Assembly (NCBI GenBank): GCA_963695375.1
Contig: OY968767.1
Coordinates: 2,790,001-2,854,000, forward strand
Reading direction: 5' to 3'
Length of the DNA: 64,000 nucleotides
Source of the DNA: JACCVL01 sp963695375
GTDB taxonomy: Bacteria; Actinomycetota; Actinomycetes; Propionibacteriales; Nocardioidaceae
Under the pieces are notes generated by a model. It did no database searches and had not been told where the DNA came from. It was given only the letters and a program-made list of their open reading frames with translations. The translations under genes and the position numbers were made by a program. Shown here piece by piece: positions 34,211 to 41,077 of the stretch (the stretch's first letter is position 1; every line of letters starts with the position of its first letter).

Positions 34211-34992
34211 GGTCGGTCTCCCTGTCGGTGCGGGGCCCGGGACCAGCGCCGCGGTCGGCGCCGTTCCGGGTTGCCGGTGGTCGGCACCCCGTGCCGACGT
34301 GGGTCGAAACGTACCCGCGGCGGCTCCTCGTCCCGGAGCTGCCCCAGCAGGCCGGTGATCGCCGCCATGATGCGCTCGGTGGCCTCGTACAGCACCTCGC
34401 TCGTGATCGGCTGCTGCTGCAGGTCGGAGAGGTCGACCGCCGGCCCCGCCAGCACCTCGTTGACCGGGCGGGGAATCAGGCATGGTCGGCGCGCATACGG
34501 CGGCAGCAGCCGGTGCGCCCCCCACTGCGCGCACGGGATGACGGGGCAACCGCTCTCCAGCGCGATCCGCGCGGCACCGGTCCTGCCGACCATCGGCCAC
34601 AACCCGGGATCGCGGGTCAGCGTGCCCTCGGGGTACACGATGACGGAGCGACCCCGACCGACCGCGGTCACCGCGTCGCGGTAGGCCTGTGCGGCCGAGC
34701 TGGTCTCCCGCCGCACCGGGATCTGCCCGCTCGCCAGCAGCAGCCGGCCGACCAGGGGCAGCCGGATCACGGACTCCTTGGCGAGGAAGTGCGGGGCGTA
34801 CCCCGCGTCGTTGACGAAGTGGGCGAACAGGAAGGGGTCGGTGTGCGAGATGTGGTTGGCCGCGAAGACGAACCCGCCGTCGGGGAGGTTCTCCACCCCG
34901 CGCCAGCGACGGCGGGTCACCAGCAACAGCAGCGGCCGGAGCAGAAGGACACAGAAGCCGAGCGCCAGGCCTCGAGGTTCCTTGCGGGCCAC
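34207..34992 (-). CDS. plsC: 1-acyl-sn-glycerol-3-phosphate acyltransferase (PlsC family)
   Basis: A 261-residue acyltransferase with a hydrophobic N-terminus (LALGFCVLLLRPLLLLV). The catalytic motif is NHISHTDPFLF (NHx4D) and the glycerol-P motif is VYPEGTLT. The GTG at 34992 has GGAGGG upstream. It overlaps gpsA by four bases (GTGA), fitting consecutive steps of phospholipid synthesis. The C-terminus has a Pro/Arg-rich tail. Confidence 0.9.
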   Translation of the reverse strand: MARKEPRGLALGFCVLLLRPLLLLVTRRRWRGVENLPDGGFVFAANHISHTDPFLFAHFVNDAGYAPHFLAKESVIRLPLVGRLLLASGQIPVRRETSSAAQAYRDAVTAVGRGRSVIVYPEGTLTRDPGLWPMVGRTGAARIALESGCPVIPCAQWGAHRLLPPYARRPCLIPRPVNEVLAGPAVDLSDLQQQPITSEVLYEATERIMAAITGLLGQLRDEEPPRVRFDPRRHGVPTTGNPERRRPRRWSRAPHRQGDRP

Positions 34993-35076
34993 CGTTGACT
35001 GCCCTCCGTCTCGCGATCGATGCCCCGCCCTCGGCGGGCCCCTGACTCTAGTGGCCGTGGTGGGAGGATCGAGCCG

Positions 35077-35703
35077 ATGACGACACCGTGGGTCGCGGTG
35101 GTGCCGGTCAAGGCGCTGGCCGCGGCGAAGTCCCGACTGGACGCGGGCTCCGACGACCGCCGGCGCTCGCTGGCCATGGCGTTCGCCGTGGACACGGTCT
35201 CGGCACTGCGGTCGGTGCCCCGGATCCGGTGGCTGGTGGTGGTGTGTGGCGATCCCCTGCTGGAGGCCGCGGTCACAGCCCCCCGGGTCGAGGTGCTGCC
35301 GGAGCCACCGGGCGGGGGTCTCAACGAGGCCGCCCGGGCAGGTGTCGCCGAGGCGGTCGCGCGACATCCCACCGCCGGGGTCCTGGTGGTGCCGGCGGAC
35401 CTCCCCTCCCTGCGCGCGGTCGACGTCGCACTCCTGCTGGATCGAGCGGCGCTGCTCCCGCGCACCGTTCTGGCCGACCGCGAGGGAAGCGGGAGCACCG
35501 TGCTCACCGGCCTACCCGGGACGCCACCGCGGCCCCGGTTCGGTCCCGGGTCGCTGGCCCGGCACCTGTGCGACGGCGCGGTGCCGCTCGACCCCGCCGG
35601 ACTGGATCGCGCGTCCCGTGACGTCGACACCGACCGCCACCTGACCGAGGTGCGCCGCCTCGGCGTCGGCGCAGCGACCGATCGGGTGCTCAGTGGCGAC
35701 TGA
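35077..35703 (+). CDS. cofC: 2-phospho-L-lactate/phosphoenolpyruvate guanylyltransferase
   Basis: A 208-residue nucleotidyltransferase (MTTPWVAVVPVKALAAAKSRL; then VLVVPADLPSL with the metal-binding Asp). CofC/FbiD makes the guanylated precursor of coenzyme F420; in mycobacteria FbiD uses phosphoenolpyruvate (family knowledge). The ATG at 35077 has GGGAGG upstream. It is divergent from plsC. Its presence implies an F420 pathway; other fbi genes are outside this window. Confidence 0.9.
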   Translation: MTTPWVAVVPVKALAAAKSRLDAGSDDRRRSLAMAFAVDTVSALRSVPRIRWLVVVCGDPLLEAAVTAPRVEVLPEPPGGGLNEAARAGVAEAVARHPTAGVLVVPADLPSLRAVDVALLLDRAALLPRTVLADREGSGSTVLTGLPGTPPRPRFGPGSLARHLCDGAVPLDPAGLDRASRDVDTDRHLTEVRRLGVGAATDRVLSGD

Positions 35704-35947
35704 TGGCGCCTTCGGTCGGCGTCGGCAGGGAACAGTCGCGGACTTCGATCCACGAACGAGGTCGGGCTCGGTCCTCCTCGACGACGGCGTGCTGCTCGCC
35801 CTGCCGGTCGGCGCGCTGCGACCGCCGACCATCCCCGGGTTGCGGCGGGGGCAGCGCGTCACCGTCCACCTGGACCTCGACCCCCCGACGCCCGTCGTCC
35901 TGAGCGTCCACGTCTGGACCCTGTCGCTGGGCGACGAGCCGACATGA
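35693..35947 (+). CDS. Cold-shock-domain-like small protein
   Basis: An 84-residue protein starting at GTG 35693, 11 bases inside the cofC end. The sequence GTVADFDPRTRSGSVLLDDGVLLALPVGAL followed by GLRRGQRVTVHLD has the strand pattern of a cold-shock OB fold, but the RNP motifs are weak. Homologues after cofC occur in several actinobacteria. It ends within a strong terminator hairpin. Confidence 0.7.
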   Translation: MATDGAFGRRRQGTVADFDPRTRSGSVLLDDGVLLALPVGALRPPTIPGLRRGQRVTVHLDLDPPTPVVLSVHVWTLSLGDEPT

Positions 35948-35983
35948 CGATGGGCCGCACCCCGAGGGGTGCGGCCCATCGTC
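35946..35983. terminator. Bidirectional terminator between the cold-shock-like gene and hupB
   Basis: An 18-bp perfect inverted repeat (GACGATGGGCCGCACCCC and its complement, separated by two bases) lies between two convergent genes and includes the last two bases of the upstream gene. It ends 9 bases before the hupB stop. No long T-tract follows, as is common in high-GC actinobacteria. Confidence 0.8.
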
Positions 35984-35991
35984 AGCCGGCG

Positions 35992-36717
35992 TCAGCGCTT
36001 GCGCGCGGTGCTCTTCTTCGCGGTGCTCTTCTTCGCGGTGCTCTTCTTCGCCGGGCTCTTCTTGGCGGTGCTCTTCTTCGCCGGGCTGGTCTTCCGCGCC
36101 GTGGTCTTCTTGGCGGTGCTCTTCTTCGCGGTGCTCTTCTTCGCCGGGCTGGTCTTCCGCGCCGTGGTCTTCTTGGCGGTGCTCTTCTTCGCCGGGCTGG
36201 TCTTCCGCGCCGTGCTCTTCTTGGCGGTGCTCTTCTTCGCCGGGCTCTTCTTGGCGGTGCTCTTCTTCGCGGTGCTCTTCTTCGCGGTGCTCTTCTTCGC
36301 GGTGCTCTTCTTCGCGGTGCTCTTCTTGGCAGCCGCCTTCTTGGTCCCGCTGGTGGTCGACTTGGCTGCGGAGCGTGTGCTGCCCGCAGCCGCCGCCGCG
36401 GTGCTGGTCGCCCGCGCGACGGTCACCTTCGGCAGCTTCTTGGCGCCGGACACCACGGCCTTCAGATCCGCACCAGCACGGAACTTCGGCACCGACGTCT
36501 TCTTGGCCCGGATCCGCTCACCCGTACGTGGGTTGCGGACCATGCGGGACGGACGGATCGCCTTCTCGAAGGCACCGAAGCCGGTGATGGCGACCTTCTC
36601 GCCCCGCGCCACCTCACGTGTGATGGTGTCAAGGACAGCATCGAGGGCCTGGGCGGCGGCCTTCTTGTTGCCCTCGTAGTGCGTGGCGAGCTTGTCGATG
36701 AACTCGGACTTGTTCAC
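35992..36717 (-). CDS. hupB: HU-family nucleoid protein with Lys/Ala/Ser-rich tail
   Basis: A 241-residue actinobacterial HupB. The first ~95 residues are the HU DNA-binding fold (MNKSEFIDKLATHYEGNKKAAAQAL, GFGAFE, RNPRTGERI). The rest is a histone-H1-like tail with repeated STAKK and SPAKK blocks, which bends and compacts DNA and in mycobacteria is modified post-translationally (known). GTG start at 36717 with AAAGGGAAG upstream. The repeats are arranged in 15-bp DNA units. Confidence 0.95.
   Translation of the reverse strand: MNKSEFIDKLATHYEGNKKAAAQALDAVLDTITREVARGEKVAITGFGAFEKAIRPSRMVRNPRTGERIRAKKTSVPKFRAGADLKAVVSGAKKLPKVTVARATSTAAAAAGSTRSAAKSTTSGTKKAAAKKSTAKKSTAKKSTAKKSTAKKSTAKKSPAKKSTAKKSTARKTSPAKKSTAKKTTARKTSPAKKSTAKKSTAKKTTARKTSPAKKSTAKKSPAKKSTAKKSTAKKSTARKR
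36006..36332 (-). repeat. 15-bp tandem repeats encoding STAKK/SPAKK blocks of hupB
   Basis: The plus-strand unit (gcggtgctcttcttc with variants for SPAKK and RKT) recurs at a 15-bp period for roughly 330 bases with one higher-order block duplicated. Copy number is likely variable between strains. Confidence 0.85.
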
Positions 36718-36765
36718 TGGCTTCCCTTTCGTGAACGCTGTCGAGCCCCTGCCCGACTGCCTTGC

Positions 36766-36794
36766 ACCGTAGGGATTCCTGGCTGCCCTGACAA
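36766..36794 (-). promoter_or_regulatory. hupB: hupB promoter
   Basis: On the minus strand TTGTCA (36794-36789) and TACGGT (36771-36766) are spaced by 17 bases, close to the actinobacterial housekeeping consensus (TTGACA-17-TANNNT). The -10 lies about 48 bases upstream of the GTG. Confidence 0.65.
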
Positions 36795-36930
36795 TCGCTA
36801 CACGCCGAAACCCCGAAGCGATTGTGTCGCCGGGAGCGGCCGCGGCCTGTCGCCAGACCGGGCCGGAGAGCGGCGCCGCCCCCTACGCCGTCGTCGTTCG
36901 AGGCGACGATTCTCCTTGTGGCACGAGGAT

Positions 36931-37548
36931 CTAGGCCGGGTCCGCCACGGCATCGAGGGGAAGCGTGCGCGGCTTCCAGCTCACCCGAGCTGCTTCATAA
37001 GTGCTGATGTCCGCGTCATGCGAAAGCGTCGCGGCGATGTCGTCCAACCCCTCGAGCAACCGTCCACGGGTGTGCTCGTCGATGTCGAAGCCGGCGGTCG
37101 GCCCGCCGGGAGCGGTGATCGTCCGCTCCTTCAGGTCGACGGTCACCCGGGTGGTCGGGTCCGTCTCGACCCGCGACCACAGCCCGTCGACGACAGCGGC
37201 ATCGACCTCCACCGCGAGCAGTCCGGCCTTCGCCGCGTTGTTGCGGAAGATGTCCCCGAACCGGGGCGACACCACCACCTTGAAGCCACCGTCGAGCAGC
37301 GCCCAGACCGCGTGCTCGCGGGACGACCCGGTGCCGAAGTCGGGTCCGGCGACCAGGATGCTGGCACCGGCGTGCTCCGGCCGGTTGAGGACGAAGTCGG
37401 GATCCTGCCGCCAGGCCGCGAACAGGCCGTCCTCGAAGCCCGTTCGGGTGATCCGCTTCAGGAACTCCGCCGGGATGATCTGGTCGGTGTCCACGTTGCT
37501 GCGCCGCAGCGGGGCCACGGTGCCGGTATGCACGGTGAACGGCTGCAT
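36931..37548 (-). CDS. leuD: 3-isopropylmalate dehydratase small subunit
   Basis: A 205-residue LeuD that, with LeuC, converts 2- to 3-isopropylmalate in leucine synthesis; the same enzyme can serve the citramalate route to isoleucine. It starts MQPFTVHTGTVAPLRRSNVDTDQIIPAEFL, with the swivel-domain motif GPDFGTGSSREHAVWAL. ATG at 37548, three bases after the leuC end. It is followed by 213 bases containing the hupB promoter. Confidence 0.96.
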   Translation of the reverse strand: MQPFTVHTGTVAPLRRSNVDTDQIIPAEFLKRITRTGFEDGLFAAWRQDPDFVLNRPEHAGASILVAGPDFGTGSSREHAVWALLDGGFKVVVSPRFGDIFRNNAAKAGLLAVEVDAAVVDGLWSRVETDPTTRVTVDLKERTITAPGGPTAGFDIDEHTRGRLLEGLDDIAATLSHDADISTYEAARVSWKPRTLPLDAVADPA

Positions 37549-37550
37549 GA

Positions 37551-38957
37551 TCAGCCCACCTCCAGCTCGACGGGTGCTCCCAGCCGGCCGAGGACGGCCG
37601 TCGCAGCGGCGACTCTCGGGGACACGAGGTGGGTGCGGCCACCCTTGCCCTGCCGCCCCTCGAAGTTCCGGTTGGACGTCGAGGCGCACCGTTCGCCGGG
37701 ACGCAGCTGGTCAGGGTTCATGCCCAGACACATCGAGCAGCCGGCCCCGCGCCACTCGGCACCCGCCTGCTTGAACACGACGTCGAGACCCTCCGCCTCC
37801 GCCTGCAACAGCACGCGCACCGAACCCGGCACGACGAGCATCCGCGTCCCGCTCGCCACCTCGCGACCGCGGATCACGTCCGCCGCCGCGCGGAGGTCCT
37901 CGATCCGCCCGTTGGTGCACGAGCCGAGAAAGACGGTGTCCACGGCGATGTCGCGCAGGGCGACACCGGGGGTGAGGCCCATGTAGTCGAGCGCGCGGCG
38001 TGCTCCGGAGCGTTCGGCCTCGGAACCGAACGAGTCCGGGTCCGGCACCGTCCCGGACAGCGGCACGCCCTGACCCGGATTCGTCCCCCAGGTCACGTAC
38101 GGCGAGACCGCACCGGCATCGAGGTGCACCTCGCTGTCGAACTCCGCGTCGTCGTCGGTGGCGAGGGCGCGCCAGGCGTCCACGGCCCGGTCCCAGTCCG
38201 CACCGGACGGCGCATGCGGCCGGCCTCGCAGATAGTCGAAGGTGGTGTCGTCGGGGGCGATCAGGCCGGCCTTCGCCCCCCACTCGATCGACATGTTGCA
38301 GATCGTCATCCGCGCCTCCATGGACAGCGCGCGGATGGCCTCGCCGCGGTACTCGACGACGTGTCCCTGACCGCCACCGGTGCCCACCTGGGCGATCAGG
38401 GCGAGCACCAGGTCCTTGGCGCCGGCGTCGTCGGCCAGCCTGCCCTCGACGGTGACGGCCATCGTGCGCGGGCGAGCCTGCGGCAGCGTCTGCGTCGCCA
38501 GCACATGCTCGACCTCGCTGGTGCCGATGCCGAACGCGAGTGCGCCGAAGGCGCCATGCGTGGAGGTGTGGGAGTCACCGCAGACGACGGTCATGCCGGG
38601 TTGGGTGAGCCCGAGCTGCGGACCGACGACATGGACGATGCCCTGGTCGGCGTCCCCGAGCGGATGCAGCCGGATACCGAAGTCCGCGCAGTTGCGGCGC
38701 AGCGTCTCGACCTGGGTGCGGGACACCGGGTCGGCGATCGGCTCGTCGACGTCGACGGTCGGGATGTTGTGGTCCTCCGTCGCCAAGGTCAGCTCCGGGC
38801 GGCGTACGCGGCGGCCGGCGATCCGCAACCCGTCGAACGCCTGGGGACTGGTGACCTCGTGCACCAGGTGCAGGTCCACGTAGAGCAGGTCCGGTTCGCC
38901 CGCCGCGCGGCGGACGACGTGCTGCTCCCACACCTTCTCCGCGAGCGTGGACCCCAT
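37551..38957 (-). CDS. leuC: 3-isopropylmalate dehydratase large subunit
   Basis: A 468-residue aconitase-family protein. The [4Fe-4S] cysteines are seen in LGSCTNGRIEDL and GAGCSMCLGMN. VCGDSHTSTHGAFGALAFGIGTSEVEHVLA is the family signature. The ATG at 38957 has AGGAGGGG upstream. It is divergent from ndgR and shares its control region. Confidence 0.97.
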   Translation of the reverse strand: MGSTLAEKVWEQHVVRRAAGEPDLLYVDLHLVHEVTSPQAFDGLRIAGRRVRRPELTLATEDHNIPTVDVDEPIADPVSRTQVETLRRNCADFGIRLHPLGDADQGIVHVVGPQLGLTQPGMTVVCGDSHTSTHGAFGALAFGIGTSEVEHVLATQTLPQARPRTMAVTVEGRLADDAGAKDLVLALIAQVGTGGGQGHVVEYRGEAIRALSMEARMTICNMSIEWGAKAGLIAPDDTTFDYLRGRPHAPSGADWDRAVDAWRALATDDDAEFDSEVHLDAGAVSPYVTWGTNPGQGVPLSGTVPDPDSFGSEAERSGARRALDYMGLTPGVALRDIAVDTVFLGSCTNGRIEDLRAAADVIRGREVASGTRMLVVPGSVRVLLQAEAEGLDVVFKQAGAEWRGAGCSMCLGMNPDQLRPGERCASTSNRNFEGRQGKGGRTHLVSPRVAAATAVLGRLGAPVELEVG

Positions 38958-38980
38958 CCGGACACCCCTCCTGCGCGACA

Positions 38981-39014
38981 CTTGCATACCAGCATGCGAG
39001 ACGGCAATATCGCC
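38981..39014. promoter_or_regulatory. leuC/ndgR divergent control region: two dyads and a leaderless ndgR promoter
   Basis: CTTGCAT-N6-ATGCGAG (38981-39000) and GGCAATATCGCC (39003-39014, 10 of 12 symmetric) lie between divergent leuC and ndgR. On the plus strand TTGCAT (38982) and CAATAT (39005) are 17 bases apart and the ATG at 39017 is six bases after the -10 hexamer, so transcription would start about at the A of the ATG. This fits a leaderless regulator gene with NdgR binding over its own promoter (inference). Confidence 0.55.
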
Positions 39015-39016
39015 TT

Positions 39017-39736
39017 ATGGACAACACTAGCGGAGTCGGCGTCCTTGACAAGGCCGCCCAGGTGCTGACCGCCCTGGAGGGCGGTCCGACCACGTTGGCC
39101 GGGCTGGTCCAGCAGACCGGTCTGGCTCGGCCGACGGCGCACCGGCTCGCGGTTGCCCTCGAGCACTACCGACTCGTGGGTCGCGACCTGCAGGGCAGGT
39201 TCGTGCTCGGTCCGCGGCTCGGTGAGCTCGCCGCCGCGGCAGGCGAGGACCGGTTGCTGGCGACGGCCGGGCCGGTGCTGGCCCGGCTGCGCGACATCAC
39301 CGGCGAGTCGGCCCAGCTGTTCCGCCGGCAAGGTGACGTCCGCGTGTGCATCGCCGGAGCCGAGCGGCCCACCGGGCTTCGCGACACCGTCCCGGTCGGC
39401 GCGCAGCTGACCATGAACGCCGGGTCGGCCGCTCAGGTGCTGCTGGCATGGGAGGACCCCGAGCGGGTGCACCGCGGACTGCAGCACTCCGCCTTCTCCG
39501 CGACCGCGCTGGCAGGGGTGCGCAAGCGCGGCTGGGCGCAGAGCGTCGGCGAGCGCGAGCAGGGGGTGGCGTCGGTCTCGGCCGCCGTCCGCTCACCGTC
39601 CGGCAAGGTGATCGCCGCGGTGTCGGTGTCCGGCCCGGTGGAGCGGCTCAGCCGACAGCCGGGGCGCCAGCACGCGCCGGCGGTGCTGGCCGCCGCGGAG
39701 CGCCTGTCGCAGGGCTTGCGGCGGTCCGCGGACTGA
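39017..39736 (+). CDS. ndgR: IclR-family regulator NdgR (BCAA/leu regulator)
   Basis: A 239-residue IclR protein: N-terminal winged helix (VLDKAAQVLTALEGGPTTLAGLVQQTGLARPTAHRLAVALE) and a C-terminal effector domain. NdgR in Streptomyces and LtbR in Corynebacterium control leuCD and other amino acid genes (family knowledge), and the divergent leuCD position here agrees. It starts with ATG at 39017 without an obvious RBS. The last 89 bases are antisense to the alkA C-terminus. Confidence 0.93.
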   Translation: MDNTSGVGVLDKAAQVLTALEGGPTTLAGLVQQTGLARPTAHRLAVALEHYRLVGRDLQGRFVLGPRLGELAAAAGEDRLLATAGPVLARLRDITGESAQLFRRQGDVRVCIAGAERPTGLRDTVPVGAQLTMNAGSAAQVLLAWEDPERVHRGLQHSAFSATALAGVRKRGWAQSVGEREQGVASVSAAVRSPSGKVIAAVSVSGPVERLSRQPGRQHAPAVLAAAERLSQGLRRSAD

Positions 39737-40652
39737 ACCCGCTGCCCTCTCGGTCCGGCCAGCGCTGGTCCAGGACCCGCTGCCACAGGTGCAGGCAGGC
39801 GTAGGAGCCCCAGGGCCGCCAGCCGGGTGCGCGCCGACGGAGCTCGTCGCGCCCGGTCCTGCCCCGCAGGCCGAGCGCGCTGTGCAGGCCGACGTCGCCG
39901 TCGAGCACCACGTCCGGGTCACCGAGCCCGCGCATCGCGATGTAACCGGCGGTCCAGGGCCCGATCCCTGGCACCGCGACCAGCGCGGCTGCAACGTCGG
40001 TCCGGTCCGCCGACCCGTCCAGGACCGCGGCCCCGGACAGGGTGCGCTCGGCCAGTGTGACCAGGGTGCGGGCCCGCGTCCGAGGACCGCGGATCCGGTC
40101 GGGTCCGGCGGTCGCGATCGCCTCCGCCGTCGGGAACAACCGGGTGACGCTGCCCCAGGGGAAGACCAGCGGAGCACCCAGCTCCTCGACGAGGCGTTCG
40201 GTGGCCGTCCGGGCCGAGGCCAGGCTGACCTGCTGCCCGAGCACGGCTCGGACCGCGAGCTCGAAGCCGTCCGGGTGACCGGGAACGCGAAGGCCGGGAT
40301 GGCGTTCGAGGTCCGGGACCAGCTCCGGGTCCTGCGCCAGCACGTCGTGCACCGCCACCGGGTCGGCGTCCAGGTCCGCGATCCGCCGGACCCGCTCGAC
40401 AGCAGCAGCGAGGTCACGCGGGTCGGAGGGTGACACCGCACACCGGAGGCCGCTGCCGCCAGGGTCGAGCGCGAGCTCCACCGCCGCGCTGCCGTGCGGC
40501 AGCCGGAGGCTGCGCCGGTACGTGTGGCCGAGGCTCTCCTCGACACCGGCCACGGCGTGCACGCGGAGGAAGTGCAGCAACGCCCGCCCGTCGAAGGGAG
40601 CCCGTCCACCGAGGCGGAGCTCGATCACGGGAGGCGCGGCGTCGGCTGGCAC
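39648..40652 (-). CDS. DNA-3-methyladenine glycosylase II (AlkA-like)
   Basis: A 334-residue HhH-GPD glycosylase. The AlkA-type N-terminal domain (ELRLGGRAPFDGRALLHFLRVHAVAGVEE) precedes VRAVLGQQVSL. The hairpin-GPD region VPGIGPWTAGYIAMRGLGDPDVVLDGDVGL holds the catalytic Asp. The C-terminal ~40 residues are Pro/Ala/Arg-rich. The GTG at 40652 has AGGA eight bases before; ATG 40670 is possible. The 3' end overlaps ndgR on the other strand by 89 bases. Confidence 0.85.
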   Translation of the reverse strand: MPADAAPPVIELRLGGRAPFDGRALLHFLRVHAVAGVEESLGHTYRRSLRLPHGSAAVELALDPGGSGLRCAVSPSDPRDLAAAVERVRRIADLDADPVAVHDVLAQDPELVPDLERHPGLRVPGHPDGFELAVRAVLGQQVSLASARTATERLVEELGAPLVFPWGSVTRLFPTAEAIATAGPDRIRGPRTRARTLVTLAERTLSGAAVLDGSADRTDVAAALVAVPGIGPWTAGYIAMRGLGDPDVVLDGDVGLHSALGLRGRTGRDELRRRAPGWRPWGSYACLHLWQRVLDQRWPDREGSGFSPRTAASPATGAPRRPAPPARAGAPAVG

Positions 40653-40725
40653 GCCGCCATCCTGACGCATCGCACGAACGCCGATCCGCGACGTCAGCAG
40701 CCGGCAAAAGTCGCGGATCGTGAGG

Positions 40726-40752
40726 AGGGGTGGGAGGGGTGGGAGGGGTGGG
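40726..40752 (+). repeat. Three 9-bp AGGGGTGGG repeats (possible G-quadruplex)
   Basis: AGGGGTGGG occurs three times in tandem with single-base separators between G3-G4 runs. It sits between alkA and the tRNA terminator, and could fold as a G-quadruplex on the plus strand. Confidence 0.6.
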
Positions 40753-40757
40753 AGCGG

Positions 40758-40792
40758 CGCAGGCCCGGATCCACCAGGGATCCGGGCCTGCG
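40758..40792 (-). terminator. Terminator downstream of tRNA-Glu
   Basis: A 15-bp perfect stem (CGCAGGCCCGGATCC and its complement) with a five-base loop lies 8 bases beyond the tRNA-Glu 3' end (transcribed on the minus strand). No T-tract follows. Confidence 0.8.
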
Positions 40793-40799
40793 TCTGACG

Positions 40800-40872
40800 T
40801 AGCCCCGACGGGATTCGAACCCGCGCTACCGCCTTGAGAGGGCGGCGTGCTAGGCCGCTACACAACGGGGCC
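40800..40872 (-). tRNA. tRNA-Glu (CTC anticodon)
   Basis: A 73-nt cloverleaf with acceptor GGCCCCG paired with CGGGGCT (one G-U), the T-loop GGTTCGAATCC, and anticodon stem CCGCC/GGCGG around CTCTCAA, giving anticodon CUC. CCA is not encoded. It follows tRNA-Gln by 47 bases on the minus strand. Confidence 0.96.
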
Positions 40873-40919
40873 AGGAGCGGGAGGGAGTGTATCGGGCAGG
40901 CCCGACGCCCTCCAACTCG

Positions 40920-40991
40920 CTGGGGTACTAGGACTCGAACCTAGACTAACTGGACCAGAACCAGTCGGGCTGCCAATTACCCCATACCCCA
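40920..40991 (-). tRNA. tRNA-Gln (CTG anticodon)
   Basis: A 72-nt cloverleaf: acceptor TGGGGTA/TACCCCA fully paired, T-arm CTAGG-TTCGAGT-CCTAG, anticodon stem ACTGG/CCAGT around TTCTGGT, giving CUG. CCA is not encoded. It lies 86 bases downstream of gltX, whose product in actinobacteria also charges it with glutamate for amidation by GatCAB. Confidence 0.96.
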
Positions 40992-41077
40992 TGGGTGGGA
41001 CACCGGCGACGTTGCTGCGCCTGCCGCCGAGCCGACCGCAGACTCTACCGGACCCTTTCGAGGGCTCCCAATCACCG

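Noticed and set aside
36006..36332. Regular repeats resembling a CRISPR array
   Set aside because: Period is 15 bp without unique spacers, and it encodes the HU tail in frame.
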